Shown one piece after another: positions 34,197 through 43,505 of a DNA stretch of 64,000 nucleotides; within the stretch, counting starts at the first letter, position 1; every line of letters begins with the position of its first letter. The DNA lies in assembly GCA_023460085.1 (NCBI GenBank), contig JAEWRI010000031.1, forward strand, positions 124,001-188,000, written 5' to 3'. A program made the position numbers and the translations under genes. Source of the DNA: Bacillota bacterium. GTDB lineage: Bacteria; Bacillota; Clostridia; Christensenellales; SZUA-584. The notes under the pieces were generated by a model. That model worked only from the letters and a program-made list of their open reading frames with translations. It was not told where the DNA came from and made no database searches.

Positions 34197-35680
34197 GGCG
34201 TTTCCTCCGCGCACGCCTCAAAGGGGAGGATCTCCGACCCTTCGCCGCACAGCGTGACCGCCGTCATGGGAATGTGAAGCTCTTCGGAGAGGAGCCGCAC
34301 AACCTCCGGCCCGCAGAAACCGCCCTGACAGCGCCCCATGCCCGCGCGCGTGCGCATTTTAACCGCATTGACGGTTCGGGCACCGATGGGGGCGCGGATG
34401 GCGGCAAGGACTTCCGCGCGCGTCACCTGCTCGCACCGGCATACGATCTTTCCGTAATCCGGGTTCGCGGCCACCGCCTGTCTGCGCTCCTCGAGGTTCA
34501 TCTCCCGAAACGGCTTTGGACGCTTTCGTATCGGATTAAAATCCGGGTTTGCCTCAAACCCGTACTTCGCCGCAGCTTGCTGCGCGATGTCGCGGGCGAT
34601 GGCGGGCGTTGCCGTAAGGCCGGGGGATTCAATGCCTGCCATATTCCAGAAGCCCGGAGCGTCCGGTGCCTCGCCGAGGATAAAGTCGTCGGTGTTGGGA
34701 TGAGGCCGCAGGCCGCCGAAAGCGCCGATGACCATGTGCCTGGGAAACTGCGGGATTGCGCGGCTGATGGGGAAATTCCGCCAGTTCTTTTCAAAATACT
34801 CCAGTATCTCACCCGTGCCGATGCACGTGGTATCCGTCTCGTCCTTATCCGCAGCGTCATGCGCGTCACAACCCAGTATGATGGTGCCGTCCGCGGACGG
34901 CATCATGCCCATTCCCTTGGTATGGCCGCCGCCCGGCAGATCCCTCGGAGTCTGGCTTATAGTAGCCCTCAAATACGGTGCGAGCTTTTTGTCCAGTATC
35001 AGGTGTTCGCCCTTGCGGGGGGTTATGGTGAAGCGGATTTGGCTTACCATGCGGTTGATTTCGTCCGCGTGGGTGCCCGCGCAATTGAATACAAGCCGGG
35101 TTTCGAACACGCCGCGGTCGGTCTCAATGCGGAATGCGCCTTGCGTATTTTGAATGTTTCGCACCTCCGTATTGAGGTGAAACTCCGCGCCGTTCTCCGC
35201 GCTGTTCTCGCACAGGGCGATTACGAGCGTATACGGACAGACAATGCCGCTGGTGGGCGCATACAGTCCGCCAAGTACGTTTTCTCCGAAATGGCCTTCC
35301 AGCCGGATCAGTTCTTCCCGGCTGAGCACTTGCACGTCCGGCACGCCGTTTAAATCGGCGTTGCGCTTCAAGCGGTGCGCCTGTGCCATATCCGATTCAT
35401 CCGCGGCTATGATGATCATGCCGTTACGGCGGAAAGGCACGCTCAGGTCGGCACATAGCGGATCGAACATCGCATTGCCTTTTACATTATAATACGCTTT
35501 CCGGGTGCCATGCGCCGCGTCGTGGCCGGAGTGCACCGTGGCGGAATTGCCCTTGCTGGCCCCTGCACATACGTCGCTGCCTTTTTCCAGTACCGCAACA
35601 TGGAGTCGGTATGCGCACAGCTCCCGTGCGAGTGCCGCGCCGCTGATACCTGCGCCTATGACCACCGCGTCGTAAATCAT
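34193..35680 (-). CDS. FAD-dependent glycerol-3-phosphate dehydrogenase-like protein (GlpA type)
   Basis: 495 residues. N-terminal DAO fold (IYDAVVIGAGISGAALARELCAYR), GASKGNSATVHSGHDA near the FAD site, TPRKGEHLILDK, and FGGLRPHPNTDDFILG in the substrate region. The C-terminal BFD-like [2Fe-2S] domain (about 415-480) has the cysteine pattern C-R-C-E...C-Q-G-G-F-C. Oxidises glycerol 3-phosphate or a related phosphorylated polyol. It is first in the minus-strand operon and divergent from the Liv-type operon with an FGGY kinase, so the real substrate could be the product of that kinase. Confidence 0.9.
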   Translation of the reverse strand: MIYDAVVIGAGISGAALARELCAYRLHVAVLEKGSDVCAGASKGNSATVHSGHDAAHGTRKAYYNVKGNAMFDPLCADLSVPFRRNGMIIIAADESDMAQAHRLKRNADLNGVPDVQVLSREELIRLEGHFGENVLGGLYAPTSGIVCPYTLVIALCENSAENGAEFHLNTEVRNIQNTQGAFRIETDRGVFETRLVFNCAGTHADEINRMVSQIRFTITPRKGEHLILDKKLAPYLRATISQTPRDLPGGGHTKGMGMMPSADGTIILGCDAHDAADKDETDTTCIGTGEILEYFEKNWRNFPISRAIPQFPRHMVIGAFGGLRPHPNTDDFILGEAPDAPGFWNMAGIESPGLTATPAIARDIAQQAAAKYGFEANPDFNPIRKRPKPFREMNLEERRQAVAANPDYGKIVCRCEQVTRAEVLAAIRAPIGARTVNAVKMRTRAGMGRCQGGFCGPEVVRLLSEELHIPMTAVTLCGEGSEILPFEACAEETP

Positions 35681-35776
35681 AATGCCCTGCCTTTACCAGA
35701 TGCTAAACTGGTTGAGATAAAATGAGATAATTTGCAGCAAATAATCCGATTATGTCTGCCTTGCGGCTATAGCAAA

Positions 35777-35805
35777 AGCATACCACAGGGGATCAAAAGT
35801 GTCAA
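35777..35805 (-). promoter_or_regulatory. Promoter of the glp-like operon
   Basis: On the minus strand TTGACA (35805-35800), 17 bases, TATGCT (35782-35777), about 90 bases ahead of the GlpA-like start. It faces away from the promoter at 35882, leaving a shared AT-rich control region of about 75 bases. Confidence 0.7.
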
Positions 35806-35881
35806 CTTTAACTAAAATATAGAAATAAACAACGACAAATAGCGGTTTATCTGCTTTTTTTAATGATTCCATACATTAAGA

Positions 35882-35910
35882 TTGACATGAAAAAGGGGAA
35901 GGTGTATATT
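35882..35910 (+). promoter_or_regulatory. Promoter of the Liv-type operon
   Basis: TTGACA (35882-35887), 17 bases, TATATT (35905-35910) with TG immediately upstream: close to consensus. The 5' leader is about 100 bases, AT-rich and without clear structure. Confidence 0.8.
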
Positions 35911-36019
35911 AAAAACCAAGAAGTGACCTATCAAAATGTTTCAAAATCGATAAAAACAAATCATTCCGTGCCGGGAAACATAGGATGGCGTCGCAAAAAA
36001 TTATAATAGGAGGATATGC

Positions 36020-37222
36020 ATGAAAAAGATCTTATTGGTTGTTCTTTGCATCACGTTTGCGCTGGCGACGTTGGTCGGCTGCGGCGGCAAAGAGGCGGCT
36101 GAGGAATCGACAAGCTCCGGAGCGGCGGGGGATTTCGAGCAGTACATCACCTTCGGCGTCAACTATGAGCTGACCGGCGCCAACCCGATCATCGGCGAAT
36201 CCGCGATCAAAGGCATCGACATGGCTGTGAACGAGATTAACGCAGCGGGCGGCATCACGGTGGACGGCAAAGTCTACGGCCTCAAGTACAAGGCGCTGGA
36301 CAACGGCTTCAACACGGACGAAGCGGCTGTGAACGCACAGCAGTTCGCGGACGACCCGGAAATCTGCGCCATGATTGGGCCGAACGACTCCGATATGTGC
36401 ATGGCGACCCAGGCTATTGTGACTGAAGAAGGCCTCCCGGCGATTTCTCCCTGGTCCACGCTGGTGAAGCTCACCGAATCCGAATGGTACTTCCGCGCCT
36501 GCTTCACGGATGATTTCCAGGGCGCCATACTTGCGAAGTACGCGTATGAGTACGAGAACGCCAAGACCGCGGCGATCCTCTATGACATGTCCAATCCGTA
36601 TAACGAAGGCATTGCGACCCGCTTCAAGGAAGTCTATGAGCAGCTGGGCGGCACGGTGGTCGAATACTTAAGCTACAACGGCAAGACGGGCGAGACCGAC
36701 TTCACCTCTCAGATGACGAAGATTGCGGCTGCGCAGCCGGACATCCTGCTGCTTCCCAACTTCTACGAGGAGATCATCACGCAGACGACGCAGGCCCGCC
36801 AGATGGGATACACCGGCAAGTTCATGGGCTCCGACACCTGGGGCGATACCTCTCTGCTCGACTGGGATACGGAGAACCTGCTGGAAGGCGCACTGTTCGT
36901 CGGACACTATCACAAGGACATCGCTTCGGATGTCGCGCTGAAGTTCATTGATAACTATCACACCATCTACGGTTCCGAAGGCGACCCGAACGATATCGTC
37001 GCGCTCAACTACGACACGGTTTATCTGCTCAAGCTTGGCATCGAGAACGCGCAGTCCCTCGACCGTACGGCGATCCGCGACGGCCTGAAGAGCATCAAGG
37101 AATACGTGGGCGTAACGGGAACGATGACGTTCAACAACGGCAATGGCGACCCGACCAAGTCCGCGGTGATCATCAAGATTGCGGATGGAAAGTTCACCTA
37201 CCTCGATACCATCGAGCCGTAA
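36020..37222 (+). CDS. livJ: Branched-chain-type ABC transporter binding lipoprotein (LivJ-like)
   Basis: 400 residues, AGGAGGATATGC upstream. Lipobox LATLVGCGG. Type I binding-protein (Peripla_BP_6) marks: VNYELTGANPIIGESAIKGIDMAVNEINAAGGI, MIGPNDSDMCMATQAIV, and VVEYLSYNGKTGETDFTSQMTKI. LivJ-type proteins bind amino acids but also urea, amides, aromatic acids and other small polar ligands. Its neighbours (kinase, cupin) argue for a sugar or polyol ligand here, which is inference. Gene symbol reflects family, not proven substrate. Confidence 0.88.
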   Translation: MKKILLVVLCITFALATLVGCGGKEAAEESTSSGAAGDFEQYITFGVNYELTGANPIIGESAIKGIDMAVNEINAAGGITVDGKVYGLKYKALDNGFNTDEAAVNAQQFADDPEICAMIGPNDSDMCMATQAIVTEEGLPAISPWSTLVKLTESEWYFRACFTDDFQGAILAKYAYEYENAKTAAILYDMSNPYNEGIATRFKEVYEQLGGTVVEYLSYNGKTGETDFTSQMTKIAAAQPDILLLPNFYEEIITQTTQARQMGYTGKFMGSDTWGDTSLLDWDTENLLEGALFVGHYHKDIASDVALKFIDNYHTIYGSEGDPNDIVALNYDTVYLLKLGIENAQSLDRTAIRDGLKSIKEYVGVTGTMTFNNGNGDPTKSAVIIKIADGKFTYLDTIEP

Positions 37223-37246
37223 GCGAAACAGAAAAGACAGGTTTGC

Positions 37247-37275
37247 GCGGCTGCCGGAGCCTTTCCGGCAGCCGC
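37247..37275 (+). other. GC hairpin after binding-protein gene
   Basis: 12-bp perfect stem GCGGCTGCCGGA/TCCGGCAGCCGC with a 5-base loop and no T-run, ahead of the first permease. Confidence 0.65.
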
Positions 37276-37295
37276 CATATCGCTTGAACGGGGGA

Positions 37296-38204
37296 ATGAT
37301 TGTGAGTATCTTTTTACAGCAGTTTATCAACTTCCTGCAGCTGGGCAGCATCTATGCGCTCACTGCGATATCCTTCTCTATGGTGTATGGCATCGCCGGT
37401 CTCGTCAACTTTGCGCACGGCAGCATATTCGGCGTATCCATGTATATTCTGTTTTTTGTCAGCACGCTGCTGTTCCAGGTGATAGAGAGCGCATGGCTGG
37501 TCTATGTGATAGCGCTTGTGGTTGCCAGCGCCGCGACCTCTCTGATAGCGCTTTTGATGGAAAAGGCAGCGTATACTCCTTTGAAGAACGCGCCCAAGGT
37601 GACGGTGGTCGTTTCCTCGGTGGGCGTGGGTATGGTTCTGGAATACCTGATATTGAACATCGCAGGCTCCAAGGCGCTTCGTATGCCCGGCCTGATCCCC
37701 AATATAAGCTTTAACATCGCCGGAATCCCCGTTCCACTGTTCAAAATCATGATCATCGTGATCGCGATCGTCACCATGATTGCACTCAACCTGATCGTGA
37801 AAAGGACGAGGCTGGGAACGGCGATGCGCGCCGTTTCGCAGGACAGGGTGGCAGCCGGGTTCATGGGCATTGCCACCAGCCGCGTGATCAGCGCGTCGTT
37901 TGTTTTCGGTGCGGTGCTGGCTACCATCGCGGGCAGCCTGTATGGCACGGCATACAGCATCTTCGCCTACAACGTGGGCGAGTCGATCATCTGGTGGTCG
38001 TTCATTGCCGCGGTGCTGGGCGGCATCGGAAGCATCCGCGGCGCGGTGCTGGGCGGTTTTATACTTGGCGCGATTAACGTGGTCGCCCCCATTGTGCTGC
38101 CCATATCCAGCTACAAGGACATCGTGGCCTTCGCGGTGCTCATACTCGTCTTGCTGATAAAGCCCACCGGGCTGCTTGGCAAGAAGGCAAATGAAAAGAT
38201 TTAA
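37296..38204 (+). CDS. livH: Branched-chain-type ABC permease (LivH-like)
   Basis: 302 residues. GGGGG lies two bases before this ATG and eight before an in-frame GTG at 37302, which may be the true start. LQQFINFLQLGSIYALTAISFSMVYGIAGLVNFAHGSIFGVSMY is the diagnostic LivH opening, followed by about eight membrane segments, with GLIVKRTRLG-like NLIVKRTRLGTAMRAVSQD in the cytoplasmic loop and AAVLGGIGSIRGAVLGGFILG near the end. Confidence 0.93.
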   Translation: MIVSIFLQQFINFLQLGSIYALTAISFSMVYGIAGLVNFAHGSIFGVSMYILFFVSTLLFQVIESAWLVYVIALVVASAATSLIALLMEKAAYTPLKNAPKVTVVVSSVGVGMVLEYLILNIAGSKALRMPGLIPNISFNIAGIPVPLFKIMIIVIAIVTMIALNLIVKRTRLGTAMRAVSQDRVAAGFMGIATSRVISASFVFGAVLATIAGSLYGTAYSIFAYNVGESIIWWSFIAAVLGGIGSIRGAVLGGFILGAINVVAPIVLPISSYKDIVAFAVLILVLLIKPTGLLGKKANEKI

Positions 38205-38213
38205 GGTGGCAAT

Positions 38214-39197
38214 ATGGGAAAGAAGCGCAATAGTCTGATCACAAATATCATCATCGTTCTGGTCATTGCCGCGCTGCTGGTGCTGGTGAAGGAGCTGGAG
38301 CTCATCTCTACCACCACGCTTCTGATAGTGCAGTATATCGGAATTTACTCCATATTTGTGATCGGCATCAACATGGTAAACGGCTATCTCGGCGTGTTTT
38401 CGCTGGCGCACTCCGGCTTTATGGCGGTGGGCGCGTACGTGGCCGCACTGACCACCAGGTACTTTTTTACGGCAGAGTGGATGTTTCCCTTCGCGCTGCT
38501 GGCCGGCGGATTTGCGGCGCTGCTGCTTGGGATACTGGTCGCTATCCCCTCGTTTAAAACCAAGGGCGACTACCTTGCCATCATTACGCTGGGCTTTACG
38601 CTGATTGTGCAGAGTATACTGCAGAACCTGGATTTCGTCGGCGCGTCGCAGGGAATGAACAATATCGCCAAATATACCAACCTGTACTGGGTGTTCGGCT
38701 GTGTGCTGTTTGCGATATTCGTTGTCGGGAAATTCATCAATTCTAAATACGGTCGCAGTTTGAAAGCCATACGCGAGGATCAGGTGGCGTCCATGCTCGT
38801 TTCCGTAAACGTCCGAAAGAACAAGACCATTGCGTTCGCGGTCTCCGCGTTCCTGATAGGCATTTCGGGCGGCCTCATCAGCCATTTGCTGGGCTACACC
38901 AGCCCTTCGGCCTACGGCTTTACCAACGTCGTGGACGGCCTCGTGATGGTGTATCTCGGCGGTATGGGCAGCATCACCGGCTCCATATTCGGCGCGGCCG
39001 CCTGGCAGGTGCTCGTACAGGCACTTAAAGACCTGGGTACCTGGAGATGGGTGGTAGGCGGCGGTCTGCTGTGCATCATCATGATTATCCGCCCGAGGGG
39101 CCTGTTCGGTTATATGGAATTGAAGGACGTGTTCCGTAAGCTCCGGGATAAGTTGAAGGAAAGAAAGACGGGCAAGGGGGAAGCGAGCCATGAGTAA
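38214..39197 (+). CDS. livM: Branched-chain-type ABC permease (LivM-like)
   Basis: 327 residues. Seen: YIGIYSIFVIGINMVNGYLGVFSLAHSGFMAVGAYVAAL (LivM signature), FKTKGDYLAIITLGFTLIVQSIL, SLKAIREDQVASMLVSVNVRKNKTIAFAVSAFLIGISGGL and YLGGMGSITGSIFGAA. A basic C-terminal tail overlaps the start of the first ATPase gene by eight bases. Pairs with the LivH-like permease. Ribosome site AAGGTGG. Confidence 0.93.
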   Translation: MGKKRNSLITNIIIVLVIAALLVLVKELELISTTTLLIVQYIGIYSIFVIGINMVNGYLGVFSLAHSGFMAVGAYVAALTTRYFFTAEWMFPFALLAGGFAALLLGILVAIPSFKTKGDYLAIITLGFTLIVQSILQNLDFVGASQGMNNIAKYTNLYWVFGCVLFAIFVVGKFINSKYGRSLKAIREDQVASMLVSVNVRKNKTIAFAVSAFLIGISGGLISHLLGYTSPSAYGFTNVVDGLVMVYLGGMGSITGSIFGAAAWQVLVQALKDLGTWRWVVGGGLLCIIMIIRPRGLFGYMELKDVFRKLRDKLKERKTGKGEASHE

Positions 39198-39963
39198 CGA
39201 AACCGTCATTTCCCTGAAGAATGTAAGCATGCACTTTGGCGGCATTAAGGCCATCGACGACATCAGCTTCGACGTGGAGAAGGGAAAGATATTCGGCATT
39301 ATCGGCCCGAACGGCGCGGGCAAGACGACGGTGTTCAACGTCATTACCGGCATGTACATCCCTACCTCGGGCGAAATCTTCTACCGCGACAGGATGATCA
39401 ACCGGGCGATGCCGCATGACATCACGGGCAATGGAATCGCGCGCACCTTCCAGAACATCCGGCTTTTTGAGGATCAGACCGTGCTGGACAACTTGAAAAT
39501 CGCGCATTACAGCCATACACAGTACGGCTTATTCGATACGTTCTTCTCCACCAAACGGTTCCGGAAGGAAGAAGCGCGTGTGGAAGAGGACAGCATGGAG
39601 ATACTGAAGTTCCTGAAGCTGGATCATCTTTCGCAGCAGAAAGCGGGCTCTTTGCCCTACGGTGCGCAGCGCCGCGTGGAGATTGCGCGTGCGCTCAGCT
39701 GCAAGCCGGAGGTCATGCTGCTGGATGAGCCTGCGGCAGGCATGAACCCGGCGGAGATCGATGATCTCAATAAGCTGATACTGAACATCCGGGACCACTA
39801 TGGGCTGACCATATTGGTGGTGGAACACCAGATGCGGCTGGTGATGGAAATCTGCGAGGAGATACTCGTCATCAACTTCGGCAGAAAACTTGCAATCGGC
39901 AAGCCGGAGGAAGTCAAGACCGATCCTGCGGTGCTGGAAGCTTATCTCGGAAAGGCGAACTGA
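39190..39963 (+). CDS. livG: Branched-chain-type ABC ATPase (LivG-like)
   Basis: 257 residues. Walker A GPNGAGKTT, the Q-loop region NGIARTFQNIRLFEDQTVLDNL, signature LPYGAQRRVEIARAL and Walker B VMLLDEPAAGMNPAE, all LivG-type including the longer insertion between Q-loop and signature. It forms the asymmetric ATPase pair with LivF, encoded three bases later. Confidence 0.95.
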   Translation: MSNETVISLKNVSMHFGGIKAIDDISFDVEKGKIFGIIGPNGAGKTTVFNVITGMYIPTSGEIFYRDRMINRAMPHDITGNGIARTFQNIRLFEDQTVLDNLKIAHYSHTQYGLFDTFFSTKRFRKEEARVEEDSMEILKFLKLDHLSQQKAGSLPYGAQRRVEIARALSCKPEVMLLDEPAAGMNPAEIDDLNKLILNIRDHYGLTILVVEHQMRLVMEICEEILVINFGRKLAIGKPEEVKTDPAVLEAYLGKAN

Positions 39964-39965
39964 CT

Positions 39966-40703
39966 ATGAGTAACAGGGATAGCAAGGGAAATCCGATCAT
40001 CAAGGTGGAGGCCCTGCACGTTTCGTACGGGAAGATAGCGGCGCTCAAGGGCATATCGTTCGAGGTGCACAAGGGCGAGGTAGTGGCGGTGCTGGGTGCT
40101 AACGGCGCGGGCAAGACGACGACGCTCAGCGCCATGACAGGCGTGATTCCCGTGAAGAGCGGTAAGATACTGCTGGACGGCAAAAACATCGTCAACATGC
40201 CCACCAACAAAATCACCGCGATGGGCGTGGTGCATGTTCCGGAAGGGCGGCACATATTTCCGGATCTCACCGTAGGAGAAAACCTGCGCGTCGCGGCATA
40301 TCTTTATGAGAATAAGAACAAGGCGCTCTTCAGCGAGCGTCGGGAATATGTATTCAGCCTGTTCCCGCGCCTGAAAGAGCGCATCAATCAGGCGGGCGGC
40401 ACGCTCTCCGGCGGCGAACAGCAGATGCTGGCGATTGGGCGCGCGCTGGTGACGGGCGGCGAGATACTGCTGCTGGATGAACCGTCGATGGGCCTTGCGC
40501 CTATGCTGGTCGCGGAGATATTCAATATCATTCGCAAGATTGCGGAGAACGGCCAGACCATCATGCTGGTGGAACAGAACGCCATGATGGCCATGGAAAT
40601 CGCGAACTACTGCTATGTGCTGGAGACCGGCAATGTGACCTATGAAGGCACATCGGAGCATATCAAGGCCAACCAGAAGATTGCCGAGGCTTATCTGGGG
40701 TAG
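39966..40703 (+). CDS. livF: Branched-chain-type ABC ATPase (LivF-like)
   Basis: 245 residues. Walker A GANGAGKTT, MGVVHVPEGRHIFPDLTVGENLRVAAY (LivF signature with PEGRHIFP), ABC signature LSGGEQQMLAIGRAL and Walker B ILLLDEPSMGLAPM. Completes the LivJHMGF-type transporter; the transcript runs on into catabolic genes. Confidence 0.95.
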   Translation: MSNRDSKGNPIIKVEALHVSYGKIAALKGISFEVHKGEVVAVLGANGAGKTTTLSAMTGVIPVKSGKILLDGKNIVNMPTNKITAMGVVHVPEGRHIFPDLTVGENLRVAAYLYENKNKALFSERREYVFSLFPRLKERINQAGGTLSGGEQQMLAIGRALVTGGEILLLDEPSMGLAPMLVAEIFNIIRKIAENGQTIMLVEQNAMMAMEIANYCYVLETGNVTYEGTSEHIKANQKIAEAYLG

Positions 40704-40738
40704 GGTAAACTTAATATTTAACATAGGGAGATATGACA

Positions 40739-41410
40739 ATGGAGTCAAAAATCATCATCATGCTGACGCACAACGACAGAACTGTGAGCAGCGCGCTCGA
40801 AGTCTTCGAAAGCTGCAAGGATCTGCCCATCGATTTCTGGGGGTTCAAGGATGTCGGGCTGGAGAAGGCCGAAATGAGAAAGCTCATCGGGGCCATGAAG
40901 ACGGCCGGCAAGACGACGTTCCTGGAGGTCGTATCCTATTCTGAAGAGGAGTGCATGGTAGGCGCCAAGACGGCGGTGGAGCTCGGCTTTGACATCCTCA
41001 TGGGTACGGTATATCACAAATCGGTTTTCGATTATCTCAGCACGCAGGATATCAAGTTCATGCCGTTCTGCGGGCAGGTATACGGCAGCCCGAGCGTGCT
41101 GGAAGGCACGTTCGATGAGATCATCGCGGACGCGGAAGGCTTGCTCGACAAAGGCGTCGACGGCATCGACCTGCTCGCGTTCCGGCATAAGGACGGAGCC
41201 GGACTGGCAGAGGAATATTGCAAGCGCGTAAAGAAGCCCGTCGTCATCGCGGGCAGCATCAACAGCCCCGCGCGCATCGAATTCGTCAACCGCATTAACC
41301 CGTGGGCGTTCACGATGGGTTCCGCGCTGTTCGAGGAAAAGTTCGCGGCCGGAGAAAGCTTCCGCAGGAATCTTGAAGTTGTCCTCGAATGTATGGATAA
41401 CCAGAAATAA
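40739..41410 (+). CDS. Unrecognised TIM-barrel-like protein
   Basis: 223 residues, family not recognised. ATG 40739 has GGGAG eight bases upstream; ATG 40733 is too close to it. The alternation of beta strands and helices with KIIIMLTHNDRTV, DFWGFKDVGL, AGKTTFLEVVSYS, GFDILMGTVYH, GVDGIDLLAFRH and KPVVIAGSINSPARI resembles a phosphosugar-binding (beta/alpha)8 barrel. The final Gly-Ser turn could bind phosphate. No signal peptide. Position between transporter and kinase suggests an enzyme acting on the imported compound: an aldolase, epimerase or lyase is possible but unproven. Confidence 0.6.
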   Translation: MESKIIIMLTHNDRTVSSALEVFESCKDLPIDFWGFKDVGLEKAEMRKLIGAMKTAGKTTFLEVVSYSEEECMVGAKTAVELGFDILMGTVYHKSVFDYLSTQDIKFMPFCGQVYGSPSVLEGTFDEIIADAEGLLDKGVDGIDLLAFRHKDGAGLAEEYCKRVKKPVVIAGSINSPARIEFVNRINPWAFTMGSALFEEKFAAGESFRRNLEVVLECMDNQK

Positions 41411-41430
41411 CGCAAAGGAAGGTGAGCGCC

Positions 41431-41766
41431 ATGGCAGATGTCATCGTAACGCCCAAAAACGCCGCGAAGATCTGGATGGAGGATCAGGAGGTCTGCAGGG
41501 AGTACTACAAGACCGACAAGTTAACCTTTGGCATGTCCGAGCTGCCGCCGGGCGGTGTCGGGGCTATAGACCCCGGCCACAGTGAAGCCCACGAGGTGTT
41601 CTACTGCGTGCAGGGCGAGGTGCTGTGCTACGTGTCGCAGGACAACAAATATTACCGCCTGACCGCGGGGGACGCCATGCTGGTTCCGGAGGGCAAGGAC
41701 CACAAGCTGTTTAACATCGGCGAGGAAAAGGCCATCCTCACGTGGTCGTGTGCGCCGCATCAATAA
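41431..41766 (+). CDS. Small cupin-domain protein
   Basis: 111 residues, AAGGAAGGTGAG before ATG 41431. Single cupin barrel: the first motif PGHSEAHEVFYCVQGEVLCYV carries two His and a Glu for metal, the second is LTAGDAMLVPEGKDHKLFNIG with the third His. Stand-alone small cupins of sugar operons are often isomerases or metal-dependent lyases; substrate unknown. Confidence 0.85.
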   Translation: MADVIVTPKNAAKIWMEDQEVCREYYKTDKLTFGMSELPPGGVGAIDPGHSEAHEVFYCVQGEVLCYVSQDNKYYRLTAGDAMLVPEGKDHKLFNIGEEKAILTWSCAPHQ

Positions 41767-41776
41767 GGGGGTATCC

Positions 41777-43306
41777 ATGTCTGAACTGATACTAGGGCTC
41801 GACATCGGCACGACATCCTTAAAGGCTGCGGTGTTTGACCACAGCGGGGCACAGAAGGCGGTCGCCGTGGTGGAGTATTCGCTGCTGACACCCGAAACGA
41901 CCGTGGTGGAAGCGCCGTGCGGTGTCTACATGGACTCCATCAAGGAGTGCATGCGCGTCATCGCTGCTCAGGGCAGCGTGGACACGCGGGACATCACGGT
42001 GGTGGGCTTTTCAGTGCAGGGGGAAACACTCTGCTTTCTGGATGCCGACGCCCAGCCCCTGCGCAACGCGATCGTCTGGATGGACAACCGCGCGGGCGCA
42101 CAGGCGGACAGGCTGCGCGAACACTTTGGCAATGAGAAGTGCTACGAGGTGACCGGACAGGTCAGCTTTGAGGCATGCTGGCCCGTATCCAAGGTGATGT
42201 GGGTGAAGGAGAACGAGCCGGAGCTGTATGCCAAGGTGCGGCATATTGTACTGCTGGAAGACTACATCATATACCTGCTGACGGGCAAATTCGTCGCGGA
42301 AGGCTCGCTGCTGACCTCGACGGAGTACTGGGATATCCGCACAAAGAAGTACTGGAAAGAGATACTCGATTTTGTGGGCATCGACGAGGCGTGGCTGCCC
42401 GAGGTACATGAATCGGGCGAGCTGGTAGGGACAATATTGCCAAACATGGCGGAGGCGCTTGGCATATCGCCTAAAGCGCAGATCAGCACGGGCTGCCTCG
42501 ATCAGGCGGCAGGCGCGATCGGCGTGGGCAATATCAAGCCGGGCATCTTTTCGGAGAACATCGGCGCGGCGCTGGCCATCTGCGTGCCGACCGCAGAGCT
42601 GACGTATGATCTGAACCGGCTGATGCCGGTACACTATTTCGCGACGCCGGACACGTACATGATGCACACGTTCACGACGGGCGGCATGTGCCTGCGCTGG
42701 TTCCGCGACGGTTTTTGTATCGACGCGGTGAACATGCAGAGCGCGACGGGCCTCGACTCGTACTACCTCATGGACAAGGAAGCGGCGACGGTTGCACCCG
42801 GATCAGATGGCCTGATTACGCTGCCGCATCTGCAGGGCTCCATGGCGCCGGATGTCAACCTGAACGCCAAGGCGGTGTTCTACGGTGCGACGCTGAAGCA
42901 TAAGCGCGCGCACTTCATCCGCAGCATCATGGAGAGCCTCGGCTACATCATCTGCCGCAACCTCGAAGCGATTGAGGCGATGGGGCTGGAAGTGAAGCAG
43001 ATCCGCACCATGGGCGGCGGTTCCAAGTCCGACGTGTGGAACCAGATTAAAGCCGACATCACCGGCAAAACGCTGACTATCACGCATTCCGCGCAGGACA
43101 CGGCCTGCCTTGGCGCAGCGATACTCGCGGGTGTGGCGGCGGGCGTATTCCAGAGCATCGAGAGTGCGGTGAATTCGATGGTGCAGATCAAGAAGACGTT
43201 CGAGCCCGATATGGCGAAGCACGAAGTCTATCAAAAGCAGTACGCGAAATACAAGGTACTGTTCAGTTCGCTCGGGGAGTTATTTGAGCTGGACGCAAAG
43301 GAATGA
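41777..43306 (+). CDS. FGGY-family carbohydrate kinase
   Basis: 509 residues, GGGGGT before ATG 41777. N-terminal FGGY domain with LGLDIGTTSLKAAVFDHSG (phosphate 1 loop), AIVWMDNRAGAQAD and ISTGCLDQAAGAIGVGNI at the hinge; C-terminal domain with RTMGGGSKSDVWNQIKADITGKTL (adenosine loop) and DTACLGAAILAGVAAG. Xylulokinase-like overall, but the residues around the sugar site (QGETLCF, SFEACWPVSKV) are not those of standard XylB. It phosphorylates a sugar or polyol brought in by the Liv-type transporter, by inference. Confidence 0.92.
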   Translation: MSELILGLDIGTTSLKAAVFDHSGAQKAVAVVEYSLLTPETTVVEAPCGVYMDSIKECMRVIAAQGSVDTRDITVVGFSVQGETLCFLDADAQPLRNAIVWMDNRAGAQADRLREHFGNEKCYEVTGQVSFEACWPVSKVMWVKENEPELYAKVRHIVLLEDYIIYLLTGKFVAEGSLLTSTEYWDIRTKKYWKEILDFVGIDEAWLPEVHESGELVGTILPNMAEALGISPKAQISTGCLDQAAGAIGVGNIKPGIFSENIGAALAICVPTAELTYDLNRLMPVHYFATPDTYMMHTFTTGGMCLRWFRDGFCIDAVNMQSATGLDSYYLMDKEAATVAPGSDGLITLPHLQGSMAPDVNLNAKAVFYGATLKHKRAHFIRSIMESLGYIICRNLEAIEAMGLEVKQIRTMGGGSKSDVWNQIKADITGKTLTITHSAQDTACLGAAILAGVAAGVFQSIESAVNSMVQIKKTFEPDMAKHEVYQKQYAKYKVLFSSLGELFELDAKE

Positions 43307-43313
43307 AGGAAGT

Positions 43314-43505
43314 ACCGGGCCGATTTGCAGCGGCCCGGTTCCCGGCGGAATGCGCGAAACGTGCATATCCGCGAAGCGCCGATAGTGGGGGGAGACTGCG
43401 GAGCACCGGCGGAGGAGAAACCTGCCGGAAAATTAAACAGCCCTGCCGGGTTACCCGGCAGGGAAAGAACGAAGGCCTCGCCGGGAGTTTTCCAGCGGGG
43501 CTGTG
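43314..43505 (+). other. Structured intergenic RNA region
   Basis: ACCGGGCCG/CGGCCCGGT (43314-43339) directly follows the kinase stop. CCCTGCCGGG/CCCGGCAGGG (43441-43463) is a second perfect hairpin, and CAGCCC (overlapping its 5' arm) can instead pair with GGGCTG near 43500, giving two competing folds. Neither has a T-run. No gene in the 248 bases between the two flanking genes. Confidence 0.4.

Noticed and set aside
37314..39359. 681-codon open frame on the minus strand
   Set aside because: Antisense to livH-livM, His/Gln/Arg-rich product without recognisable domains; a shadow.
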